Of a stretch of 64,000 nucleotides of DNA, positions 11,983 to 22,512 are shown one piece after another. Both the position numbers and the translations under genes were made by a program. Position 1 is the stretch's first letter. The number at the start of each line of letters is the position of its first letter. The notes under the pieces were generated by a model that had not been told where the DNA came from, searched no databases, and worked only from the letters and a program-made list of their open reading frames with translations. The DNA is from Trichoplusia ni (taxonomy: Eukaryota > Arthropoda > Insecta > Lepidoptera > Noctuidae). Location of the stretch: assembly GCF_003590095.1 (NCBI RefSeq), contig NC_039502.1, positions 3,201,753-3,265,752 on the forward strand. The letters are read 5' to 3'.

Positions 11983-13059
11983 CTGCAAGCATGCATATTA
12001 AATAGAACTCTGTTTTAATTTGTGAAGTCATCGTGATTAATTGAATTATTAGAACTGATTCAACTTATTACAAGTCTTAGTCTGCATTGCCGTTATTTGT
12101 GAATTTAATAATAAAAAGTAACATAATTATGATTTTTCTCCCTTTGCTTTGGCTTAATCTTATTCTTTTTTTAAATAGTTCTTGATAGACCAGGTAACTA
12201 TGTAAAGGATTTGTTGGTTCTTTTGTCTTGTACTTTTGTTTGATTTGTTTGGTGTACTCGTATGTCAAAGAAGACGATTTCATTCTAGTTTTATTTAAAA
12301 CAGCAGCATAATAATTAGCTCTCATACTAATTAACTTTTTATTGCTACAGTAACTTATTTATCTTTTTAAATTATCAAGTCTGGTTACGTCTGTGCTATT
12401 ACAGAACTTTTATCTCGCAGCATCTTCAATCGCTTCATCACAGGATTGTGCAGGTAATTACCTCAATTTGCCGTAACTTAGTAACAGTTAATGAGTTAAT
12501 GTTTTGCTTATCACTTCTTTTGTTGTGTATAAATAAATGATATGTGGATTATTACATTATTGAATTTCTGCATTGGAAAATTTTAATCGATCGTTATCTA
12601 AGCTACAGGATTCTTTCATTCTTGCATTACTGGCAAAAAAATAAATAAAGATAATCAGTGTCAATGTTACTTATTTTATTAGAATGGTTCGTATTACATA
12701 CCACACCATTTTTAATGCAAATGTAACAATGAGGTTGAAATAGATCACCCTATCTATAAATAACGTAAGTCAAAAAATAATAGTTGTCATATTACAATGT
12801 TTACTTTACAAATTACTGGGACCGTCGAAAACCAATTTGTACTTACAAAATTGACAATTAATTACCAGTAAATTAGGCATAATAACAACAATAGCTTTGG
12901 AAGTGTGTCGGATGTCCTCAAGGAGGCCTATCATCACGCTGACTGAATCAGTGTCAAGTGTTCTCGAGACCTTGAGGGTTGAAAACGGTGGCATACAATC
13001 ACACCGGTACAATGAACCAACGGATAATGTGATATATGCGTATATATGTATGTTGTTGT

Positions 13060-13194
13060 AGCAATAAAGATAACGTAATCGGTGTCCCTCAAGGACATGT
13101 TGTTGGTCCTGAACTGTATTGTTACGTTATCGATGTATTATTGTCTCCAGTGAAATTTATGGGTAAAATGGATGAAAATAGCATTTATTTTTAG
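13060..13194 (+). pseudogene. Remnant of a LINE reverse transcriptase
   Basis: Translating from about 13078 gives IGVPQGHVVGPELYCYVIDV, which matches the RT core motif GVPQGSxLGPxLFxxYxND of Jockey-like non-LTR retrotransposons. It continues to a degenerate KMDENSIYF before a stop at about 13192; a catalytic YADD/FADD cannot be recognised. The flanks contain stops, and no long RT or endonuclease frame is present, so this is a short dead fragment. Confidence 0.65.
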
Positions 13195-13919
13195 GTTTTA
13201 AGATAGAAATATGACCTGAATAGTATTGCAGTGCAAGCAAAAAGATCTTCCGTGGCATTGACAAAGGCAACCAAACTGTCCTTTGAGCAAATACGAGCCA
13301 AAAAAGATATTTGTACTGAATTTTAACTTTGAAAAAGAGAAACAGTACTCAATTTGATAATGCTTATATCTAGAAGTAAATCGTTTTAGACTAAGATAAG
13401 TATTTATGGAATAAAAGGGATAAAAAGATGGGTAAGTGATATAGCTATCTTAAAAAAAACAGTAGCATATTGAGTATATGCTCATAAGGAAGACAACAGT
13501 AAAATTAATAGCTATCTGTTGACAGTGCCACTGGTCATCAGGTACTTAATTATGGACGCACATGCTTGCATGATGTTAGGCTTAATTGACGTATTGACAG
13601 GTCGTGTTGCGTGAGTACAATCGCACACACTGCAATAATAAATAATTACAACAATCACATTTTAAACTTAGTTGTGACTTGTTTTGTCCTGAATCTGTTA
13701 GCATTGAAGGGACAATAAAATATAATAAAGACATTTATAATTATTATTATTTAAATAAGAATTATTGGTAGGTATTATTATGAGTGATTGAATATCATTT
13801 TATTTTAGCCCTCTGATTATGCCAGATGCGACGGCTAAGTTTATTTACTTGTTGAAATTTTAAATTCCTCCTTTTCTTAGGATTATGATATCGATGGCAA
13901 ATATGCTATTGTAGTCATT

Positions 13920-16147
13920 TCAACATTTCCACGCAGTTTCAGGACATTTCTGTAATAAAAAAATGTCAAATTTTAGAACATTAGTGAAGATGAGGCTAGA
14001 ACTGATGATTCTAGTAGGCTTAGTGGCTTAGTGTAACCAAAAGCAATGGAATAGCGAATGATTAATCGTTTTTAGTTAACTCCTGAAGATTGATCACGAG
14101 GACATTAGTGTTTTTGAGAATTTTGGGGCATAATCTGGGGCTAAAAAAAAAATTAGTTATAATAATTTTCATGGCGTAAGTCGACTTCCACAAACTTACT
14201 TATTTAAGTTTGCAGTTTACTTGGTGTGAATTATAAAATATTAAACCATTACTGGTTTTATGCGCAGATCGGAAACTGAGTGTAAAATAAAACATTAAAG
14301 GTATCTTTGTTCTGGTATGATAACATTTCAAAGAACTATGGATAATTGGTAAATACCATTTGACATCATGCTGATGTTCTAAGAACAATCTTAACCATTT
14401 TGTCATTGTGTGCAGTTGTAAAACCAGATACAACTAACGAACCGCGTATCGCGGTAGAAACGTCTATGAATTTAAACCTATTAAAAAAAAATCAAACCAC
14501 TGCCGCATTAAGGTCTCTAATCCCGGTGTCGCTTGGTTCCACAAACATTCAAGTCACAAATACACCCAGACTAAGAGCAAGCGTTCATGGATCACATAAA
14601 TTCTTGTTCTACGCAGGGATCGAACCTACGAAAAGTCGTACTCATTATCACTGTTCTTCTGTCAGCCCAATGCAGTCCACAGCTGGGTAATGTCATGCCC
14701 CTAGAATTTTACATTTAGAACTGTTTAACGTTATAAATTAAAGCTAATTTACCTTGAGCATAGCGATGCCAGTACAAGTAAAAACATCATATGCTTTACA
14801 AGGGAAGTCGAGATGCTGCCGCGGTTCCTTATCAATACAGTCGTGGATGGCTTTGTCTACGGCTACCGACCAATCGCCGTGTTCCTCAGCCCATCGTCTT
14901 AAATGATTTCTATAAGCATCTTTATTTAAAGTGTCCTTGTCTGTCAGAAAGCCGGACTTCTCGAATACACACTGGACATCATTGCACTGGAAAAGAAAAT
15001 GTTTGTTGAGAACGAGAAATCTGTTTTCTTTTATGTAAGTTATATTGTTTTTGAAGAATTCGTTCAGTTCAAAACATGATTTTGTATAGAGTTTTCATTC
15101 CTCTTGACATTTGTCAAAAAAGCGTCAAATTTCGCAAACACTAGTTAAATATTTGCGATCAAGAAAACACTGAAGCCTAACATTTAACCCTTCAATACCA
15201 GGGCTAAACAAACACCTGTCTACTTATCTACTCGAACTATCGAGCGCTTTCAGTTGACTAGAGCCCAAGTACGGTACGTTTGCTCTATCGAATTGTCATA
15301 CAAACACTTACCGGGCCTGGCAGTTTAGGGTTAGAACACGACGACAAATGTTTCGCTTCACCCAACTCCGGAATATCACAGCATACTGATAATGGTTTCT
15401 AGAAAAAAAAATCGTACTCTCAATTCAAAAGACTTAAAAAAATATATATATTTGATTGTGTTTTGTTTTTACTTACTAGTGTCGCTCCTTTGTTGTCTCT
15501 AGTGCTTAAAAGGTCTGCATTTACTGTCTGAAAATAAACAAAACAAACGTCTGCTAAAAAGAAAAATACCAAACTATACATCACCTAAATTAACCACCCG
15601 TTGCTTCGATATTGCAACTTATTTATTCCAAGGTTTTTGAGATGCAGGAAAACACCTTTCTCGTATGGGTCAGTAGTTAATTGGGACAAATGTCAGGAAC
15701 TATGATATGGACCCCCCTGAGACGATACTATAAGGTTCTTTTAATGTGCTCATACTCTGTAACCACACGTCTATGTAATAAAGAACAAAGATAACTAAAG
15801 AATATTTACACAGTTTAAGGCCAAGCGTTAATATAGGCAAAATTAGATACGTTTTATAGCATCGGTGAAACAGCGATTTACGTGCTACAATAGTTTGAAT
15901 GATATTGTAAATGTTTAACGGCATCGTACTTTTAACTAAATTTTTGTATAAATCGATTATACAGCTTGGCAAAATATTTTTAAAATTCCTTATGCATTAA
16001 AAATTAATAAAGACATTCGAGTGCTGATGCTATCCATCATCATTATTTACGTTTTTTAAGAAACGTCATTACAATTTAAAATAGAAATTCCAGAAAAAAA
16101 ACACTTACAGCAATAACCAAAACAAATAACATTAATAATCGAAACAT
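13920..16147 (-). CDS. Plus-C-like odorant-binding protein 3, ten-cysteine form
   Basis: Five exons: 16147-16109, 15527-15477, 15398-15312, 14986-14753 and 13949-13920. All are GT-AG and phase 0, giving 146 residues. A strong signal peptide (MFRLLMLFVLVIATVNA) is followed by a short segment with no cysteine, then VCC, SC, CNDVQC, DC, PC, TC, KC and a final KC. Ten cysteines remain. Compared with OBP 1 and OBP 2, the first and the last are missing. The last exon has only nine codons (KCPETAWKC) against 28 and 33 in the paralogues. The 78-codon exon is preserved. A degraded SINE lies in the last intron. It is probably still a secreted carrier, but it may be a derived or decaying copy; a missed terminal exon is also possible. 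Confidence 0.8.
14485..14660 (-). mobile_element. Degraded tRNA-derived SINE in the last intron of OBP 3
   Basis: Minus-strand B-box-like GGTTCGATCCCTGCG is at about 14610-14626, followed by body sequence (TGTGATCCATGAACGC, GTCTGGGTGTATTTGTGACT) and a tail near 14490. It is the same family as the copy at 3426-3650 but diverged. The A-box half is barely recognisable. Confidence 0.75.
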
Positions 16148-16195
16148 CTTTAAAACACTTGTATCCAGTACTGTCACTTTGTTATGACTGTTTTG

Positions 16196-16201
16196 TTATA
16201 A
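16196..16201 (-). promoter_or_regulatory. Possible TATA box of OBP 3
   Basis: TTTTATAAC on the minus strand lies about 50 bases upstream of the ATG at 16147, the same spacing as the TATAAAA of OBP 2. The predicted 5' UTR is about 20 bases. The core is weaker than that of OBP 2. Confidence 0.35.
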
Positions 16202-16420
16202 AAAACAGCAATAATAATATAAACAAAATTGTATCTTTGTTTATTTATACTGTCCGGTTATCTGTATGTCAAAGTGCAAGTTACTATACCTAAGGTTCTT
16301 GGAATACCCTTTTGTTATTCACTGTCGGTTTGTTTAAGGTAGGTGTACAAGTGTTTATAATATGTATTTTGATGTGCAGTTTATTACACAAGTCGCAGAA
16401 AGGTTATATCGTAATAGTAA

Positions 16421-16672
16421 TCTATACTAATATATAAAGTTGAAGAGTTTGTTTGTTTGTTTGAACGCGCTAATCTCAGGAACTACTGGTCCAAATTGAT
16501 TTGAATTTTTGTGTTGAATAGACCATTCATCGAGGAAAGCTTTAGGCTATAAACCATCACCCTGCGACTAATAGGAGCGAAGATACAATGGAAAATGTGA
16601 AAAAAATAGGGCAGGTATAAATCATAACTTATATCTTCTACCCACGGGGACGAAGTCGCGGGCAACAGCTAG
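16421..16672 (+). mobile_element. Lep1-type non-autonomous Helitron, copy 1
   Basis: Begins TCTATACTAATATATAAAG, ends GCGGGCAACAGCTAG, and sits between a host A (16420) and T (16673), as expected for Helitrons (5' TC, 3' CTAG, insertion at A|T). A GC-rich short hairpin (GGACGAAGTCGCGGG) precedes the 3' end. It has no coding capacity. The internal tract GTTTGTTTGTTTGAACGCGC and the phrase CTCAGGAACTACTGGTCCAA are shared with the copies at 24.2 and 28.0 kb. Confidence 0.88.
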
Positions 16673-18911
16673 TAATGATATATTTTTGATGGTTTTTCTT
16701 CTTTTGCCAATTTATTTGAACTAAAGGGGCGTACTAAATTAAAAAAGAGACCTGGACACTCCTTTATTGCTTGTTTATATAAAGCTTAATGTTCGAATGC
16801 GATGTGTGTATCATAATTCATTAAACTGCCGTCTTGAAACTAGAGTTTTATCTTTTTTAACAATCAAGTGTTGAGGAATTGAAAGTCTTAAGATATTTGA
16901 ACTTCGTGTTATTATTGTTTTGATGATCTTTTGTCGCTTTAATATTCATAAGTGTATATCAATCTTTATTTAACCACACACTTCAGCAGAAATGAATCAT
17001 GGAAGGAAAAAAAAATATTTTTTGTTAAGTTTCTAAGAAACTTAATTTATTTCTTTATGTGAAAAATATATTTAAGAAAATATGTTCAAAAATCATTCGA
17101 AAAGCCATTTTAAATAATAGTCCTCATTTATTTAATATATCGTTTCCAACAGACCTGATATTTGACGTCATTTAAATGCAACACATACTTACCGTCGTGA
17201 ATATTTTAACTGAGAAGATTATCTTACTCATGTACAATATTAACTTTCGTACTTTTAATACAAGCGAGACGAGACAGTTATCCTCGGAAAGTTAAAGTCG
17301 CAAGAAAGGAATATTTTGATGCGGTTGGAAAACACTTGAGCAAACACTTGCGAAAGTTTTGAGACATTACACACAAGAATTTTGAGTGTACTATCGGACT
17401 CAACAGACGCTGTCCTGCGTGATACATCAAGCAGTTAAGATATAAAAAAATATGAGTTGAGAGAAAATCTAATAAGTTCGTAGGTCGTAAATGTATTAGT
17501 AATAATTATAAGCTACTGACATAAAAAATGGAAATGTTGATATGTGGATTAAACCGGAAAAATAAATAACATTTTTTTTTCATGTGCCTTAACCATCCAA
17601 GACAAGCATCATAAAAAACGCATACAAAAAGAATCTAAATCGGTCCACCTGTTTAGAAGTTAAAGTAAAAACAGTAAAATACACACTCACCGTTGAATTA
17701 TAAACAAATGATTAAAACAAGCATACAATTTTAAACAAAATTTGATTAATAAGTAAATATTAAAATCTTTGTTCGCTGTCTTTTTATACTGAAATGTTAT
17801 CTATTCTAAATGTTTAATGATTATCATGAAATTAAACTCTAAAGTGTCACTTGACGTACATTTGTCGTAACCCAAAAATAAAAAGCTAAAGCAAAATATT
17901 CTTGAACTCTTCATCAATATTTGAGTATGTAAATAACTTAAAATTAAAACATTAAAAAGTTCGAATACCCCTATAATATTCCCGAGAATTTTCAAATCGA
18001 TAGGTACTGAAAATAATAAATAGGTTGTGTTGATCAGGAACGATGTCCCACACGAAATTGAAAATGTCATCGTTTTCAGCAAAGAAAACACGAAAGAACC
18101 CTTGTTACGATGAAATTTCGTATGCATTGTGACAGACGCCAAAGGCTGTGTTTGATAACCGAAAATATGAGATGAGAGCAGAAAATGTGTTGAAGTATAG
18201 GTATGAGTCGCCGAATATGTAATGCATTAATTTATTTTTACACAATATACTTTTATAATAAACTATGAATGAATTGAGTAAGAGGATATTTAAGACAAAA
18301 AAGAAACAGTGAATTGAAATAAGTTGACTACGTTTTACGGTGATCCCGAATACCATTGTTTATATCATATACTTTTTTTAATGTAATGTGATAATTTGGC
18401 AGAATAATAGTATAATAATACTATTTTATTTGAGTAAACGAGAGACTTGATTGACCAATACGTATACAATGTCACTTGGATATATTATACCTAATTAACT
18501 AAGTACTCCATACGGAATCTAGCAACCATTTTTCCAGTGGCACTATATTCCTAGGAATTCAAGGGTACCATTTGATTTCTGTCATTCAGATTAATTGAGA
18601 TTCATAAGTCTCTTGGGGCTCCTATAAATCGTAATGTTTCGAGTTGCTAAATAATAGGGTTCATTAACTGTCCATTCAACGCACACTTTCAGCTGAAATA
18701 TCTCAGCCATTTATAAAGATTAGGGGCAAATCATTTTTTAAATGTTTTCGTTGTCTTTAGACTGATGTTAGTACTTTGTTTTTGGCGAGTTATGATAAAT
18801 AGTGGGAAGTTCTGGTCGTGGTAATCCTCTGCGATTAATCCTACAAAGTATTAATGATTACGATCCAAAATTCGTTGGTACTAACTAATGAACTAACACT
18901 GTATTGCTTTC
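16673..18911. other. A+T-rich intergenic stretch
   Basis: No recognised gene. Two overlapping minus-strand frames (18105-18356 and 17801-18142) encode hydrophobic peptides; see findings. One TGACGTCA palindrome is at 17163-17170. Confidence 0.5.
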
Positions 18912-19228
18912 AGAGTAGTGGTGCAGGAAAAACTAATTACTTTGGCTATCACAGCTTCATTGCGCTTAGTTAGGGTGGTGTAAGATTACGACTCATAAAC
19001 TCTAACTAACCAATAAGTGATCACTCTCACGTCTCAAGAACGTAAAGCGCTGTAATTTGTTTGGATGCGGAATATTTTTTTTAAAAGGAGTCACGCATTA
19101 TGAAATTTAATTTTTCACAAAACTTCAAGTACATGTCAAGTAAACTTACACGACCTTAGTGAGGCACAATGAAGCTGTGATAGCCATCTTGGGCTAGAAG
19201 TAATTCGTTTTTCCTGCACCACTACTCT
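18912..19228. mobile_element. 317-bp element with long terminal inverted repeats (MITE-like)
   Basis: The left end AGAGTAGTGGTGCAGGAAAA (18912) is matched by its exact reverse complement ending at 19228. Pairing continues inward (AACTAATTACTT / AACGAATTACTT, then GGCTATCACAGCTTCATTG on both arms), so the arms are over 60 bases each with small interruptions. There is no transposase frame. No clear target-site duplication was found at the ends. Confidence 0.75.
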
Positions 19229-19794
19229 CCAAAATATGTTGCCTACTAGGCACCAAGAACATAGGGGCAAGTGACATTATCCCTTATTTTCAGAAAAAAA
19301 AAACGATAAATTGAAAATTAATTGTGAAGTTCGGTTTTTCAAAAAAAGCAAAGAAATTGATCATAACGAAAAATACGACCTACTCATGTCTTGGAAATTA
19401 TTTGCTTTACAGTAAATAGTGGCCTAGTTTGTGGCTTAATTTCTGAGATCTTAAAGGTTAAATTGTAAGTAACGTTAATTCTTAGGGAAGTCCAAGGGTT
19501 GAGATTGTACCCGCAAATAGCAATAACAGTATGTTGTAGAAAGGGTTCTGAAGTCACAGATCCGTAAGCGAATAAACCCTTGCATGACCCCGTCTTAGTA
19601 ACAAGAGTATCGCTGTGTTGCGCCTTTTATTATAAATTGTGTGTATGTCTAAACACTGTGTATGATATCGTTTTAACGCATACGCATTTTTGTTTTAACC
19701 AAAGTTTCGGAAAAAAGTAAAAAAAAAATTTTTTGTTATTTAAAAACCTTTCCCCACGTTGAGATATTGTAACCTTGTATCGAGGAAGGGGGTT

Positions 19795-19912
19795 GGGTTC
19801 AGAGTCACGTACATGTGACATGTACAGACACCTGAAGACACAAGATAAGCATTTGAATTTAGAAACCGCTTGTCTTACGCGAGAATCGAACCCACGACAA
19901 GTCGCGTATACA
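19795..19912 (-). mobile_element. Degraded tRNA-SINE fragment
   Basis: The minus strand shows GTCGTGGGTTCGATTCTCGC (B box) at about 19876-19902, followed by body-like sequence (TCTTGTGTCTTCAGGTGTCT). The A-box half is lost or in the separate fragment near 20.28 kb. Confidence 0.6.
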
Positions 19913-20089
19913 GACATATTAATTATTATTTGATTTAATAACATGCAACTCATTTGCGTTTTTATTTTTTAAATCTTTTTATATTTTTTTTTTTTTGTAA
20001 GTATAAACCTTATGCAGGTATATTATCAATTTATTGAAATACTCTGCATTAGTTTATACACTCGAATTTGAAAATTGTCTGGACTTTAA

Positions 20090-20247
20090 AAGAGACTGCG
20101 ACCCCTGAGTTTGTTTCGACATTTCTTCTTAGGGTAGTCAGCTAGGAAATGTCGGCTCCATCGTTCTCAAAAAAGACATGTAAAAGTGATAAAAAATATC
20201 CTATTTGCAGAATAAATAATTTCATTTCATTTCATTTCATTTCATAT
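20090..20247 (+). mobile_element. 3' end of a Jockey-type LINE with pentameric tail
   Basis: Sequence of the kind GTCGGCTCCATCGTTCTC ... GACATGTAAAAGTGATAAAA ... CTATTTGCAGAATAAA is followed by tandem TTTCA units at about 20220-20245. This is the typical 3' terminus and short-repeat tail of lepidopteran non-LTR elements. Only the tail is present. Confidence 0.65.
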
Positions 20248-20254
20248 ATTGGTA

Positions 20255-20302
20255 TTGGCTGGTGACCTCAACTACTGGGCAATCCATGTCCGTCATGACA
20301 GT
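20255..20302 (-). mobile_element. Small tRNA-SINE head fragment
   Basis: The minus strand reads GGATTGCCCAGTAGTTGAGG followed by TCACCAGCC, a decayed version of the A-box head seen at 3650 and 21307. No B box adjoins it. Confidence 0.4.
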
Positions 20303-20609
20303 AGTGAATCGTAGATACAGACACAGATTCTATTATATATTTCTTTCGCTAATTAAATATAACAAAATTCACACATTAACTAACCTTATAAATATAAATT
20401 ATAACACAAATCCAATTTACAGAGCTCCACTTTACGCTTAAGCGGATAGGATTAAATAGTTAATAATGAGAACCACTCAATTAATTACTACTGGCGATGC
20501 TATTAGTGCTGGCTATCTTGGACTAATATTATTGTGCCTTAATGGCCTCCACTCAGACAATTAACCTGATTTTTGTCAGCTATTATTAAAATATAAATGC
20601 ACTTTCATG

Positions 20610-20700
20610 AATAGCCGAAGCTAGATCTCGATGACGTGCAATAGGAGAGGCCTATGTCCAGTCGTGGATGAATATGGGCTGATGATGATGATGATGATGA
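20610..20700 (+). mobile_element. RTE-like LINE 3' tail
   Basis: AGGAGAGGCCTATGTCCAGT followed by CGTGGATGAATATGGGCTGA and a run of GAT triplets (20682-20699) is the characteristic end of lepidopteran RTE-type elements. A further scrap (ATAGGCCTATGTCTAGCTGA) lies near 23.29 kb. Confidence 0.65.
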
Positions 20701-21306
20701 AATGCACTGTCACTGTCTTAGACACACTCACAGACTAATTGAGCGTAGAAAATATTTGCTACGGAGGTTGGTTGAGGCCGTATTTAGGACAACTTGGCAC
20801 ATCTTTGAATAACTATCTACAAGTTGAATTACTACAAGACAAAAACAGCTTTGTAGGTAAAAGTTATATTTATAGAAATAACCAAATGAATCTTTGAAAA
20901 CTAAAAACAGGCGATCACGTCACTTTTTTACAATGAATTAATCTATATTAATTGCCGAAGCATTACTTTTATTAATAAAGGTTTTAAATTAAAGGTTGAT
21001 TTAATTAAATCGTATAAATTGAAGGATTTTTTTAGAGCTCCTAATAGTTAAAATAACTGTAAAATGATATCTGCATTTTCAGTTAAAACACAATTATTAT
21101 CTTTGAGTCAGCATTTATTAAAACAATGTTGGTACGGTCATTCGGTGCATTTTCAATTCGCTAAATAAGGCATGTTAGTTCATTATAATTTAGTTTCGTC
21201 TAACTTAGCCAGCCACATCAGCGGCAAATTTCTTTGTCTAACAAGTTGAGTATACAAAGTACCTTGAGATATGTTATGTGGAACTATGTGAATATATAGC
21301 AGTAGT

Positions 21307-21530
21307 GACTGCACGGATAGTCGAGTGGTTCAGGTCACCACGCCAAACCCAACGAGCGCGACGTGTCGCGGGTTCCATCCCTGCATGGGACAAGCATTTG
21401 TGTGAGCCACGAATGATTGTACTGAGCCTGGGTATCATTGTGCACGTGATTTGCATGTTTGTGAAACTTACCGCGACACATAGATTAAATTCCGAATGCG
21501 GAAGTCGTTTTAACTCGAAAGAAAAAAAGA
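21307..21530 (+). mobile_element. tRNA-derived SINE, near full length
   Basis: The head GACTGCACGGATAGTCGAGT at 21307 contains the A box. B box GGTTCCATCCC is at about 21370. The body GAGCCTGGGTATCATTGTGC leads to an A-rich tail ending near 21530. It is the same family and opposite orientation to the serpin-intron copy. The open frames across it are SINE sequence, not genes. Confidence 0.85.
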
Positions 21531-22423
21531 TATGAATTCCATTAGAATTCATTCTTCATTCTAGATAGTTCATTATTTTTACGTCTTATATCAAACAATG
21601 AAAAGAAGTCTACTTTCATCTATAGAGAAGGAATGAATGATTGTTCCTTCTTCATGGGTTGTCTCCCCATAGGGACTACCTTCACATAGGATAGGATGAT
21701 ATAAGGTAGCTTATAATTAGATTCGTTGATTTTAATTCTCTAAAGGCGAATTTTCTAAATGATTAAAACATGTTTGTTAGAAAACAGGAAAAGTCGTTAA
21801 AAGCGTGAGAGTACGTGAAAATTTTAATAAGTACGAGCATGTAGGAAAAACTTAAATAGTATGCAAATACTTCTCTCGCCGACGACGTTTAATAAAGGAC
21901 GACTCTGTAAAGTGACTCAATTATTTCAGTTGTGTTAGTTTAATGTAGTTCTTTGTGCTAAAGAAATACATACGATGTTAACGAGAGGTACTTAATTATG
22001 TATATTTTGTCTTTTTCGTGAAGCAACGGCGACAATATAGTTATCTTCTTGGTAATTATCTTTTTGAGCAGTTTGGTGTTGAATCGCTCAAGACATGGAT
22101 GCCGAGTGCACGAATTCTTTATAAAGAACTTGCAAAGCTCTTGGTCAACGCCTTTCATCATGTTAGTCTAGGCTAGTGCCTGGAATACGGATTATTTGAA
22201 ATAAATTCATTTGGTTTCTCATTTTGCTCAAAGAATTGGCTTTGCTATTCAACAACGGGGCCATGTTTCCAACTTTCTGACCATGTTCCTCGACTTGGAC
22301 AGGAATTAAGATGACTCATTTAAAATTGCTATAGTTTTATTAGAATATATTTTTATACTCTATTTCCTACTCTAAGGATTTGACAGTTGTTTAAATAGTT
22401 TTATGTATATGGTTTTTGACTCC

Positions 22424-22512
22424 ATGCTTCGATCTGTCGTGGGCTCGATCCCTGCCAAGGACCACTATTTGTGTGATCCATAAATGCTTGTCCTGAGTCT
22501 GGGTATCTTTCT
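22424..22512 (+). mobile_element. tRNA-SINE fragment lacking the head
   Basis: GTCGTGGGCTCGATCCCTGC (B box) and TGTGTGATCCATAAATGCTT, then GTCCTGAGTCTGGGTATCTT, end in a CTTT repeat. No A box is found upstream. Confidence 0.65.

Larger units (their letters stand above)
10470..13919. other. Intergenic region between OBP 2 and OBP 3
   Basis: Mostly A+T-rich and without a recognised gene. Two items stand out and are listed separately: an unidentified exon-like frame at 11716-11982 (minus) and a reverse-transcriptase remnant at about 13060-13194 (plus). Confidence 0.55.

Noticed and set aside
12806..13012. Minus-strand frame with an ABC-transporter-like LDTDSV stretch
   Set aside because: The similarity is short, no Walker or signature motif adjoins it, and the frame has no credible splice partners.
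14400..14690. 96-codon plus-strand frame
   Set aside because: It crosses the degraded SINE and the intron of OBP 3 on the opposite strand.
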